DNA of 36,656 nt from positions 17,940-54,595 of the forward strand of contig ONQV01000005.1 in NCBI GenBank assembly GCA_900320065.1, given 5' to 3'. This DNA is from an uncultured Eubacteriales bacterium. GTDB taxonomy: Bacteria; Bacillota; Clostridia; Christensenellales; Borkfalkiaceae. Each line of letters begins with the position of its first letter. Position 1 is the first letter of the stretch. Below, piece by piece: positions 8,081-15,573 of the stretch. The translations under genes were made by a program, and so were the position numbers. The notes below the pieces were generated by a model. It worked only from the letters and a program-made list of their open reading frames with translations, ran no database searches and was not told the DNA's origin.

Positions 8081-8362
8081 ATGAAAGAATTTTTTATACA
8101 ACCTAATAAAGATTTTGAGAAAAAATATAATGAAATTATAGCAAACATTGAAATATCAAATTTTAATGACAAAATTAGAATAAATAACGAATTGAACAGT
8201 TTATTTACTGAAATTTTATCATATAGAGAGAAAACTTTTAACGAAGCATTAGAATATTTAAAAAAATATCCTTATGATGAAGCTAAAATAATTCTTAATA
8301 TTGATTTGGAAAATTTGATTGATAAAATATTTAAAAAACAGCGTGAAATTTTTCATTCTTAA
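8081..8362 (+). CDS. Small helical protein, function unknown
   Basis: A 93-residue, lysine- and glutamate-rich ORF, very AT-rich, with no cysteine or membrane segment and a high predicted helical content. GGGAG lies about 13 bases before ATG 8081, a rather long gap. It follows the LRR gene by 91 bases and is closed by a terminator, which supports a real gene. I do not recognise a family. It could be a small cytosolic partner of the block, or an unrelated acquired gene. Confidence 0.5.
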   Translation: MKEFFIQPNKDFEKKYNEIIANIEISNFNDKIRINNELNSLFTEILSYREKTFNEALEYLKKYPYDEAKIILNIDLENLIDKIFKKQREIFHS

Positions 8363-8372
8363 TCATTTAATT

Positions 8373-8410
8373 ACGGACTCGGCAATTTTGTAGAGTCCGT
8401 TCACTTTTTA
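8373..8410 (+). terminator. Intrinsic terminator after the accessory block
   Basis: A perfect 8-bp stem, ACGGACTC at 8373-8380 and GAGTCCGT at 8393-8400, with a 12-base loop, followed by a T-rich stretch. It starts 11 bases after the small ORF. Confidence 0.75.
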
Positions 8411-8435
8411 TTTCTCTTTTAGCATAGGATATAAT
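8407..8435 (+). promoter_or_regulatory. Promoter of the 8474/9016 gene pair
   Basis: TATAAT at 8430-8435 is consensus. The best -35 at 17-base spacing is TTTATT (8407-8412), which is weak, so the promoter may need an activator or rely on the AT-rich upstream tract. Confidence 0.6.
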
Positions 8436-8452
8436 AGCGTAGAAATACGCTA
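8435..8452 (+). promoter_or_regulatory. GAAA-loop hairpin at the likely transcription start
   Basis: TAGCGTA (8435-8441) pairs perfectly with TACGCTA (8446-8452) around a GAAA tetraloop. It touches the last -10 base and covers the expected +1, so it is either an operator dyad or a structure at the very 5' end of the mRNA, 21 bases before the gene. Confidence 0.5.
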
Positions 8453-8473
8453 AATTTAACCAAGGAGAAATAA

Positions 8474-9016
8474 ATGGCAAATTATAACGTACAAATCACT
8501 AACGGCAGCGGCTCACAAATTATGCAAAGCGGGAATTATTCCGTAGGGGTTGTGGCTAGCGGCTATGAAGCGAATACTTTATCGCCCACTTCCTACACGG
8601 TAACGGGTTGTGCGGGTACGGGCAATTTTACGGTATCTGCGTGCGGCGTTTTAACCATCGTTTTTAACGAAACAGGGGCGGAAGGCGGCGCGCCTATAAC
8701 TTCGGGTTCGGTCGTTATGACCGACAGCACGGGGCAAATAGAGTACGGCTCGCCCGTATCTGTTAACGCAAACGGCGAAGCGGTATTCGACAAAGTACCG
8801 TTCGATGCGGAAAATCCGTATCACTTATACTTTAAGCAACTTGCGTCCGACGGAAATCACGCGTCCTATCCCGAAGTATTCGACGTGGGTATGGGGCTTG
8901 AAAACCAGACCGAATACGTCTTAAACGAACCCATCTGCGAACAGAATTTCACGCTTACCGACGAAAATTACGGTTTTCCCGTGGCAGACGCGATTTTGAG
9001 TTTTGTGGGTGAGTAA
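8474..9016 (+). CDS. Beta-rich protein of unknown function, prealbumin-like fold likely
   Basis: A 180-residue protein without a signal peptide or membrane helix. The first part (residues 1-65) is rich in N, G, S and T (YNVQITNGSGSQ, then SGYEANTLSPTSYTV). The middle (about 75-150) has the pattern of a CNA-B/prealbumin-like beta domain: GSVVMTDSTGQIEYGSPVSV, then GEAVFDKVPF and YHLYFKQ. It ends with FTLTDENYGFPVADAILSF. The last motif recurs in the next gene. AAGGAG lies 7 bases before ATG 8474. GC is moderate, like the core genome. I have an impression that similar proteins occur in gut Clostridia with no assigned role. Confidence 0.75.
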   Translation: MANYNVQITNGSGSQIMQSGNYSVGVVASGYEANTLSPTSYTVTGCAGTGNFTVSACGVLTIVFNETGAEGGAPITSGSVVMTDSTGQIEYGSPVSVNANGEAVFDKVPFDAENPYHLYFKQLASDGNHASYPEVFDVGMGLENQTEYVLNEPICEQNFTLTDENYGFPVADAILSFVGE

Positions 9017-9366
9017 TGAAAGTACGGCTTGACTTTTCGGTATCCGAAAACGCTTTGCCCGCCCTTCTCATAATCAGGAGTTTTGACGGTAGGCTGATTT
9101 TGTACAAAAGAGTTTACGAAAGGCGGAATTTTTTGTGTTTCTGTACAAAAAGCAGAAATCTTATAATCACCGTGCGCCCGTATAATGCCGATTTTTACGA
9201 GAAGTCGTATTTTCTGAAATTCGGGTGTTGTCCGTGCTATAATATTCGGCTGGACTTTAATTTTACGGTGTGCAATCCGGTATCGCCGCAGATTTTTTAT
9301 CTTGTTGACGAAAACTATTCGTTTCCGATAGAAAGGGCAAAGCTCTTCTTTTCGGGCGGCGATTAA
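9016..9366 (+). CDS. Cysteine-containing protein of unknown function, partner of the preceding gene
   Basis: A 116-residue protein whose ATG overlaps the TAA of the previous gene by one base (TAATG), so translation is coupled. It has cysteine clusters LCFC and CCPC and a single later cysteine, few charged patches, and a mostly beta-like pattern (LDFSVSENALPALLIIRSFD). Its end, FYLVDENYSFPIERAKLFFS, is clearly like the end of its neighbour (FTLTDENYGFPVADAILSF). The shared tail suggests a common structural role or partner. No known family is recognised. Confidence 0.65.
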   Translation: MKVRLDFSVSENALPALLIIRSFDGRLILYKRVYERRNFLCFCTKSRNLIITVRPYNADFYEKSYFLKFGCCPCYNIRLDFNFTVCNPVSPQIFYLVDENYSFPIERAKLFFSGGD

Positions 9367-9409
9367 CGTCTTAAATCCTTGCGGTTGCTTTTTGCAGTCG
9401 GTAAAGTGT

Positions 9410-9445
9410 CCGCGCGGGGCAAATTTGCCCCGCGCGGTAATTTTA
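9410..9445 (+). terminator. GC-rich hairpin, probable terminator
   Basis: A perfect 11-bp stem, 9410-9420 against 9427-9437, around AAATTT, followed by an interrupted T/A stretch. It lies 43 bases after the gene pair and before the ppdK promoter. Confidence 0.65.
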
Positions 9446-9485
9446 AATTTATGAAAAAGTTTTGACAAAAAATACCCGTATTAAG

Positions 9486-9514
9486 TTGAAAAATTTTCCT
9501 AGATAGTGTACAAT
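9486..9514 (+). promoter_or_regulatory. ppdK promoter
   Basis: TTGAAA at 9486-9491 and TACAAT at 9509-9514 with a 17-base spacer. The leader to ppdK is about 55 bases, and no riboswitch is seen. A TTGACA at about 9465 has no matching -10. Confidence 0.7.
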
Positions 9515-9576
9515 ATGTAAGGTTGTTTACGCGACTTAAAACAAGAAAAAATTTATATTGTATAGGAGAATACTAA

Positions 9577-12285
9577 ATGAAGTACGTTTACCTGTTCAGC
9601 GAAGGCAACGCGAAAATGCGTGAAATTCTCGGCGGTAAAGGCGCAAACCTTGCCGAAATGACGAATATCGGGCTTCCCGTGCCGCAAGGTTTTACCATTT
9701 CCACCGAAGCCTGCACCAAGTATTACGACGACGGCAGACAAATCAACGATTCTATACGCGCGGAAATTATGGAATACGTTGCGAAATTAGAAGAGATCAC
9801 CGGCAAGAAGTTCGGCGATAAGGAAAACCCCCTTCTCGTTTCCGTCCGTTCCGGCGCGCGCGCGTCTATGCCCGGTATGATGGACACTATATTAAATCTC
9901 GGCTTAAACGAAGAAGTCGTCGAAGTCCTTTCCGCTAAATCCGGCAACCCCAGATGGGCTTGGGACTGCTACCGCAGATTTATTCAGATGTATTCCGACG
10001 TCGTTATGGAAGTCGGTAAAAAATATTTCGAAAAACTTATCGACGAAATGAAGGAAAGAAAGGGCGTCGTTTACGACGTCGACTTAACCGCCGACGACCT
10101 TAAAGAACTCGCTAACCAGTTCAAAGCGGAATATAAAAAGCAGATAGGCACGGATTTCCCGAAAGACCCCAAAGAACAGTTGTTCGGCGCTATCAAGGCG
10201 GTTTTCCGTTCGTGGGATAACCCCAGAGCCAACGTTTACAGAATGGATCACGATATCCCGTACAGTTGGGGAACGGCTGTCAACGTTCAGATGATGGCGT
10301 TCGGCAATATGGGCGACGATTGCGGCACGGGCGTTGCGTTCACGCGTAACCCCGCTACCGGAGAAAAGGGACTTATGGGCGAATTCCTTATGAACGCGCA
10401 GGGCGAAGACGTCGTTGCGGGCGTTCGCACCCCGATGCCTATTTCCCAAATGAAGGAAGTTTTGCCCGACGTTTACGACCAGTTCCTTAAAGTATGCGAA
10501 ACTCTCGAAAACCATTACAGAGATATGCAAGATATGGAATTTACCATCGAAAAGGGCAAACTCTTTATGTTGCAGACCAGAAACGGTAAGCGTACCGCGG
10601 CGGCGGCTATCCGTATCGCCTGCGACCTTATGGACGAAGGTATGATTTCGGAAGAAGAAGCGCTTTTGCAGATCGACGCTAAAACGCTCGATATGTTGTT
10701 GCACCCCACCTTCGACGCGGCGGACTTAAAGAAAGCGGATAAAGAAAACGTCGTCGGCAAGGGTATCGCGGCTTCCCCCGGGGCGGCCGCGGGCACTATC
10801 GTATTCACCAGCGAAGACGCGGTCAACGAAGGCAAGAAAGGTAAGAAAGTTATTCTCGTCCGTTTAGAAACTTCGCCCGAAGATATCGAAGGTATGAAAT
10901 ACTCGCAGGGCATTTTGACTGTGCGCGGCGGACAGACTTCGCACGCGGCGGTCGTTGCGCGCGGTATGGGAACTTGCTGCGTTTCCGGTTGCGGCGACAT
11001 CAAGATGCACGAAGAAGAAAAATATTTCGAACTTGCGGGCAAAACCTTTAAGGAAGGCGACGAACTTTCCTTGGACGGTTCTACCGGTAAGATTTACGAC
11101 AAGGCGATTAAAACCGTTCCCGTCGACCCCAACAGCGGTTATTTCGGCAGAATTATGAAACTTGCCGACAAATATAAAGCGCTCGGCGTAAGAACCAACG
11201 CGGATACGCCCGAAGACGCGCAGCGTGCCGCCGATCTCGGCGCGCAGGGTATCGGGCTTTGCCGTACCGAACACATGTTCTTTGGCCCGGGCAGAATCGA
11301 CAAGTTCCGCGAAATGATTTGTTCCGAAACCGTCGAAGAGAGAAAGGCTGCTCTCGACAAGATAGAACCGATGCAACAAGCGGACTTTGAAGGGCTTATG
11401 GAAGCGTTACAGGGGCAACCCGTTACGATAAGATTTTTAGACCCGCCGCTCCACGAATTCGTTCCGACCGCGGAAGCGGATTTGAAAGCACTTGCCAAGG
11501 CGAAAGGCAAATCCGTATCTGAAATCAAGATACTCTGCGACTCTTTGCACGAATTCAACCCGATGATGGGACACCGCGGCTGCCGTTTGGCGGTTACCTA
11601 TCCCGAAATCGCCGAAATGCAGACCAAGGCGATAATCAAGGCGGCGATAAACGTTCAGAAACGTCATCCCGCTTGGAACGTCGTTCCGGAAATAATGATA
11701 CCGCTCGTCGGGGAAATCAAAGAACTTGCGTTCTGCAAAAAGACGGTCGTCGAAACTGCGGACAAACTCATTAAGGAAGCGGGCGTAGATATCAAGTACG
11801 AAGTTGGTACGATGATTGAAATTCCGCGTGCGGCTTTGACTGCCGACGAAATCGCGAAGGAAGCGGAATTCTTCTGTTTCGGCACGAACGACTTGACGCA
11901 GATGACCTTCGGGTTCTCGCGCGACGACGCAGGGAAATTCTTACCTTCCTATTACGAAGCGAAGATTTACGAATTCGATCCGTTTGCGAGGCTCGACACG
12001 AAAGGCGTCGGCAAACTTATGGAAATGGCGGTCAAAATGGGTAAGTCGGAAAGAAGCGACCTTCATTGCGGCATCTGCGGCGAACACGGCGGCGATCCTT
12101 CGTCCATTGAATTCTGCCACGCGATAGGACTTGACTACGTTTCCTGCTCGCCCTTCCGCGTTCCGATAGCACGTCTCGCGGCGGCACAGGCTAACATCAA
12201 AAATCCGAGAAAGTTCGGTGATAAAGTTACGAAAGCCGTAAACGATACCGTAAATAAAATCAAGGGAATATTCAAAAAGAAATAA
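9577..12285 (+). CDS. ppdK: Pyruvate, phosphate dikinase
   Basis: A 902-residue enzyme that interconverts pyruvate, ATP and phosphate with PEP, AMP and pyrophosphate, common in anaerobic glycolysis and gluconeogenesis. The ATP-grasp part starts with GGKGANLAEMTNIGLPVPQG. The swivelling phosphohistidine domain has GGQTSHAAVVARGMG, with the phospho-acceptor H456. The TIM-barrel PEP domain has IGLCRTEHMFF, MGHRGCRLAVTYPE, FGTNDLTQMTFGFSRDD and the catalytic-cysteine motif CGICGEHGGDPSS (C831). Length is slightly above the usual 880. AGGAGA lies 8 bases before ATG 9577. It is monocistronic, with its own promoter and a strong terminator. Confidence 0.98.
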   Translation: MKYVYLFSEGNAKMREILGGKGANLAEMTNIGLPVPQGFTISTEACTKYYDDGRQINDSIRAEIMEYVAKLEEITGKKFGDKENPLLVSVRSGARASMPGMMDTILNLGLNEEVVEVLSAKSGNPRWAWDCYRRFIQMYSDVVMEVGKKYFEKLIDEMKERKGVVYDVDLTADDLKELANQFKAEYKKQIGTDFPKDPKEQLFGAIKAVFRSWDNPRANVYRMDHDIPYSWGTAVNVQMMAFGNMGDDCGTGVAFTRNPATGEKGLMGEFLMNAQGEDVVAGVRTPMPISQMKEVLPDVYDQFLKVCETLENHYRDMQDMEFTIEKGKLFMLQTRNGKRTAAAAIRIACDLMDEGMISEEEALLQIDAKTLDMLLHPTFDAADLKKADKENVVGKGIAASPGAAAGTIVFTSEDAVNEGKKGKKVILVRLETSPEDIEGMKYSQGILTVRGGQTSHAAVVARGMGTCCVSGCGDIKMHEEEKYFELAGKTFKEGDELSLDGSTGKIYDKAIKTVPVDPNSGYFGRIMKLADKYKALGVRTNADTPEDAQRAADLGAQGIGLCRTEHMFFGPGRIDKFREMICSETVEERKAALDKIEPMQQADFEGLMEALQGQPVTIRFLDPPLHEFVPTAEADLKALAKAKGKSVSEIKILCDSLHEFNPMMGHRGCRLAVTYPEIAEMQTKAIIKAAINVQKRHPAWNVVPEIMIPLVGEIKELAFCKKTVVETADKLIKEAGVDIKYEVGTMIEIPRAALTADEIAKEAEFFCFGTNDLTQMTFGFSRDDAGKFLPSYYEAKIYEFDPFARLDTKGVGKLMEMAVKMGKSERSDLHCGICGEHGGDPSSIEFCHAIGLDYVSCSPFRVPIARLAAAQANIKNPRKFGDKVTKAVNDTVNKIKGIFKKK

Positions 12286-12309
12286 TCGCGTTTGATTAAA
12301 ACGCCTTTC

Positions 12310-12344
12310 GCCCCGCCGAAAAATCGGCGGGGCAATTCCTTTTT
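12310..12344 (+). terminator. Intrinsic terminator of ppdK
   Basis: A perfect 10-bp stem, 12310-12319 against 12324-12333, with an AAAA loop and a T-rich tail ending in five T's. It lies 25 bases after the ppdK stop. Confidence 0.88.
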
Positions 12345-12366
12345 ACGAACAAAATTATTATTTAAA

Positions 12367-12396
12367 TTGACATAAGGTAGCGTTTAATGATATAAT
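12367..12396 (+). promoter_or_regulatory. Promoter of the aminotransferase/cytidylyltransferase cassette
   Basis: Perfect TTGACA (12367-12372) and perfect TATAAT (12391-12396), spacer 18 bases. It makes the cassette independent of ppdK. Confidence 0.82.
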
Positions 12397-12431
12397 TTTT
12401 TCAGTATTCAGGAAATAAAGAGAATAAACAA

Positions 12432-13505
12432 ATGCTTAATTTTACAGTCGGTCCGGTACAATCCGATGAAACGATAAGAAGTATAGGCGCAGAACAGGTG
12501 CCCTATTTCAGGACGCCCGAATTTTCGGAAATTATGCTTGAAAACGAACGGCTTACGCTTAAATTTTCAAAAGCGCCGAAGGGTTCGCGAGCGGTGTTTA
12601 TAACGGGTTCCGGTACGGCTTCTATGGAAGCGTCCGTTATCAACGTTTTAACTCCAGAAGATAAAGCGATAGTGATAAACGGCGGAAGTTTCGGTCAGCG
12701 TTTCGTCGATTTGCTTAACATTCATAAAATTCCTTTTTCCGAAATAAAGTTGCGGCACGGGCAGGCGCTGACAAACGAAATGCTTGCACCGTACGAAAAC
12801 AAGGGATATACCGCGTTCGTGGTTCAGGGGCATGAAACTTCTACGGGCGTGAAATACGACCTTGATATGATAAGCGGGTTCTGTAAAAGAAACAATCTTT
12901 TGTTTCTCGTCGACGCGATAAGTCTGTTTTTGGCGGACCGTTTCGATATGGAAGCGCTTTGTGCGGACGTAATGATAACGGGTTCGCAAAAAGCGTTGGC
13001 TTGCCCGCCCGGGGTATCGGTGATAGTCTTATCGCCGAAAGCACTCGATAGGGTAAATGCCAACGATCCCAAATGTATGTACCTTGATTTAAGATCCGCG
13101 CTTACTAACGGCGAACGCGGCCAGACGCCGTTCACTCCCGCGGTAGGGGTTTTAAGACAGATAAACAAAAGATTGAAAGAAATCGACGCAAAGGGCGGAG
13201 TGGAAACGGAAATCGCAAGAATACGGGGGCTTGCCGAGTATTTTAGGGAACAAATAAAAGACTTGCCCTTTGAAATAGTGTCCGAGAGTATGTCGAACGC
13301 CGTTACGCCCCTTCATCCTACGACCGCTTCGGCGTACGATATTTTTACCGTACTGAAAGACGAATACGGTATTTGGGTGTGTCCGAACGGCGGAGACATG
13401 AAAGAAACGGTATTCAGGGTCGGACATATAGGCGCTTTAACAAAGGCTGATTACGATACTCTGCTTAAAGCGTTAAAAGATTTACAGAAAAGAAAAATAA
13501 TATAA
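12432..13505 (+). CDS. Class V (fold type I) PLP-dependent aminotransferase
   Basis: A 357-residue enzyme related to the alanine-glyoxylate, serine-pyruvate and 2-aminoethylphosphonate aminotransferases. Visible features are the N-terminal FTVGPV (in place of the usual PGP), [17 protein letters not shown] for the PLP phosphate, VDAISLF with the PLP-ring aspartate, and the Schiff-base lysine K187 in [19 protein letters not shown] near the C-terminus fits the subgroup. The substrate cannot be decided from sequence. It is 13 bases before a cytidylyltransferase fusion, so its product may be an amino compound that is later nucleotide-activated; this is inference. The ribosome binding site is weak. 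Confidence 0.88.
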   Translation: MLNFTVGPVQSDETIRSIGAEQVPYFRTPEFSEIMLENERLTLKFSKAPKGSRAVFITGSGTASMEASVINVLTPEDKAIVINGGSFGQRFVDLLNIHKIPFSEIKLRHGQALTNEMLAPYENKGYTAFVVQGHETSTGVKYDLDMISGFCKRNNLLFLVDAISLFLADRFDMEALCADVMITGSQKALACPPGVSVIVLSPKALDRVNANDPKCMYLDLRSALTNGERGQTPFTPAVGVLRQINKRLKEIDAKGGVETEIARIRGLAEYFREQIKDLPFEIVSESMSNAVTPLHPTTASAYDIFTVLKDEYGIWVCPNGGDMKETVFRVGHIGALTKADYDTLLKALKDLQKRKII

Positions 13506-13518
13506 CTTCGGTATTTTT

Positions 13519-14772
13519 ATGATAAAGGTTATAACTTACGGCACGTACGACTGTTTGCATTACGGGCATATTAGACTACTCGAACGCGCGAAAGCGCTCG
13601 GCGACTATTTAATCGTCGGCGTTACCAGCGACGATTACGATAAAACGCGCGGAAAAATCAATAATAAGCAGTCCTTGATGGAAAGGATCTCCGCGATAGA
13701 AGCGACGGGGCTTGCCGACGAGATTATCGTAGAAGAGTACGAAGGACAGAAGATAGACGACGTCAAAAGACTCGGCGTAGATATATTCACGGTAGGTTCG
13801 GACTGGGTAGGAAAATTCGATTATCTGAACGAATACTGCAAGGTCGTGTATCTCGACAGAACGCAAGGCGTTTCGAGTACGGACATTCGCGCAAAATCGA
13901 GAAAATGTAAAATAGGCGTTTTCGGAACGGGCAACGTCGTTACTAAATTCGTAAACGAATGCGGCTTTGTCAACGGTGTTGAAATAGTTGAAGACGATTT
14001 CGACGCCGTGTACGTTGCGACCACACCCGACACGCATTATTCGCTCGTTAAACAGTATTTAAATGCCGGAAAACACGTGTTATGCGAATCGCCCATCGCG
14101 GAGTCGGTAGAAGAATACGAAGAATTATTACAACTCGCGCAAGATAGGAAACTTATTCTTATGGACGGGATAAAGACCGCGTACGCAACGGCGTATCAAA
14201 GGCTTTTATTGCTCGTGCAAAGCGGTAAGATAGGCGAAGTGGTGTCCGTCGATTCGGTCTGTACGAGTATGAGCGATTTTCAAGACGGTTCGTCTTTCGC
14301 GGGCAAGTGGAACAGTTGTTGCGCATGGGGACCTACGGCGATGCTGCCGATTTTCCAGATACTCGGTACGAATTATAAGAGCAAACAGATAGTTTCGTCG
14401 TTTATCGACGGAGAAAAGAAATTCGACGGGTTCACGAAGATAGATTTTGTTTACGATAAAGCGGTGGCGTCTATAAAAGTCGCAAAAACGGCGAAGTCGG
14501 AAGGCGAACTTATCATTACCGGTACGAAAGGGTACATCTACGTTCCCGCGCCGTGGTGGAAGACCGATTATTTTGAAGTGCGGTACGAAAACGTTGCCGA
14601 AAATAAGAGATATTTTTACCAGTTGGACGGCGAAGGCATACGGTACGAAATCGTCGCCTTTTCAAAATCGATCGAAACGGGCAAAAATATCGGGAATATA
14701 AACAGCGAAGTTTCGGATGCGATCGTTCGGGTAATAGAAGATATAACGCGGCATAAAGTCATAGAAATTTAG
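13519..14772 (+). CDS. TagD-like cytidylyltransferase fused to a degenerate Gfo/Idh/MocA domain
   Basis: A 417-residue two-domain protein. Residues 1-128 are a glycerol-3-phosphate cytidylyltransferase-like domain: VITYGTYDCLHYGHIRLLER (HYGH at 14-17), VGSDWVGKFDYL, and RTQGVSSTDI, all close to TagD, so CTP transfer to a phosphorylated or phosphonylated substrate is likely. Residues 131-417 resemble Gfo/Idh/MocA oxidoreductases: GVFGTGNVV at 133-141 and AGKHVLCESPIAES. However, the catalytic EKP lysine is serine (S191), the usual D..H..D block reads AWGPTAML (269-276), and only about 27 residues separate GTGN from VYVATTP where 55-60 are normal. Thus the second domain may bind a ligand rather than catalyse. 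It is co-transcribed with the aminotransferase. Confidence 0.85.
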   Translation: MIKVITYGTYDCLHYGHIRLLERAKALGDYLIVGVTSDDYDKTRGKINNKQSLMERISAIEATGLADEIIVEEYEGQKIDDVKRLGVDIFTVGSDWVGKFDYLNEYCKVVYLDRTQGVSSTDIRAKSRKCKIGVFGTGNVVTKFVNECGFVNGVEIVEDDFDAVYVATTPDTHYSLVKQYLNAGKHVLCESPIAESVEEYEELLQLAQDRKLILMDGIKTAYATAYQRLLLLVQSGKIGEVVSVDSVCTSMSDFQDGSSFAGKWNSCCAWGPTAMLPIFQILGTNYKSKQIVSSFIDGEKKFDGFTKIDFVYDKAVASIKVAKTAKSEGELIITGTKGYIYVPAPWWKTDYFEVRYENVAENKRYFYQLDGEGIRYEIVAFSKSIETGKNIGNINSEVSDAIVRVIEDITRHKVIEI

Positions 14773-14793
14773 CAAATATTATTGATAATAAAT

Positions 14794-14834
14794 AAAAAAC
14801 CCGCCCCGCCGTTTTTCGGCGGGGCGGGTTTTTT
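14794..14834. terminator. Strong bidirectional terminator
   Basis: A 12-bp GC stem, 14800-14811 against 14817-14828, extended by six A-T pairs on each side. It ends the cassette on the plus strand and the DNA-metabolism pair on the minus strand, where the stop codon lies within the T-tract. Confidence 0.92.
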
Positions 14835-15573
14835 ATTCGTAAGTTTCGGGCAAAAATTTGCGGTAGCGGACGGGCATAAGGTTGTCTTGCTGTTTTTTGT
14901 TCTTTCGTTCTTTGATATTCACCGCCCTGTAATAATTTTTCCAAAGCGTTTCCCACTTTTTTTCGTCGCCAGAAAGATTAAGTATCGCGTCCGTTTCCGT
15001 CGTCATTATCTTAAAGCGTTTCCCGTCCGACACGCCCGCTTTGTTCCGTTTAACGTCGTGAATTATAAACGGCACGTTAGACAGTCTTTGTACGAAATGC
15101 GGACATAAAAGTTCGGTTATATCGTTGTCGGGCGAACAGGGCGCGTATAAAATCCCGTTCGCCGTTTCCTTAAAGCGGATAAATCCCTTTAACCTATGAT
15201 TTTCACTCATAACTTTCTTTACCGTAAAGTCGAAATCCGACACGCGTTTGTCCGCTAAAAAGTTAGAAACGTCCCGTCGCTGCGACAATGTTAGATACGC
15301 GTAATCGAAAGCAATTTTTACGGCGTTATCTTCGCACGATAAAAGGCATATCTTTATACGTTCCGAGACGTGTTCTTCGCCGTATTTTGTAAGCGCGCGC
15401 AAAACTCTTCGCGCCTTTTCGCCGTCGTTTTTTATTTCGATATAACGGTCGGTAAAATTTTGCGTAAAATTATCGCGCGATAAAACGCTGTCGGGCGTAA
15501 TGCGTTCGGTAAACGCGTAAAACAAGGCGGAGCATATCCCCGTTAAAGATTTTTCTATCAGAAAGACGGTCAT
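14833..15573 (-). CDS. Probable DNA metabolism protein, TIGR03915 family
   Basis: A 246-residue protein that matches the pattern of the family called 'probable DNA metabolism protein': an N-terminal FLIEKSLTGICSALFYAF, a central helical part with DKRVSDFDFTVKKVMSENH, LKGFIRFKE and YAPCSPDNDITELLCPHFVQ, and a C-terminal segment WETLWKNYYRAVNIKERKN. The family is always paired with the radical-SAM/HhH partner encoded just upstream, with which its start overlaps by four bases. In some bacteria a homologous domain is fused to a uracil-DNA-glycosylase-like domain, which suggests a role in base repair. The exact reaction is not established. Confidence 0.85.
   Translation of the reverse strand: MTVFLIEKSLTGICSALFYAFTERITPDSVLSRDNFTQNFTDRYIEIKNDGEKARRVLRALTKYGEEHVSERIKICLLSCEDNAVKIAFDYAYLTLSQRRDVSNFLADKRVSDFDFTVKKVMSENHRLKGFIRFKETANGILYAPCSPDNDITELLCPHFVQRLSNVPFIIHDVKRNKAGVSDGKRFKIMTTETDAILNLSGDEKKWETLWKNYYRAVNIKERKNKKQQDNLMPVRYRKFLPETYE

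Noticed and set aside
8474..9366. Prophage or tailocin remnant hypothesis for the gene pair
   Set aside because: No phage structural, replication or integrase gene is in the neighbourhood, and GC matches the core genome.
10084..10704. Long antisense open frame within ppdK
   Set aside because: It is a shadow of the GC-rich coding strand, with no ribosome binding site and no recognisable motif; the same holds for the long minus-strand frame at 34641-35234 within pyrD.
9577..14772. ppdK as part of a phosphonate pathway with the aminotransferase cassette, since PEP would feed PEP mutase
   Set aside because: A strong terminator and a separate promoter split the two units, and no PEP mutase or phosphonopyruvate decarboxylase is seen.
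12310..14834. The similar GC-rich palindromes at 12310, 14800 and elsewhere as a dispersed REP-like element
   Set aside because: Each sits right after a gene with a T-tract, so terminator function explains them; the shared GCCCCGCCG core is short.
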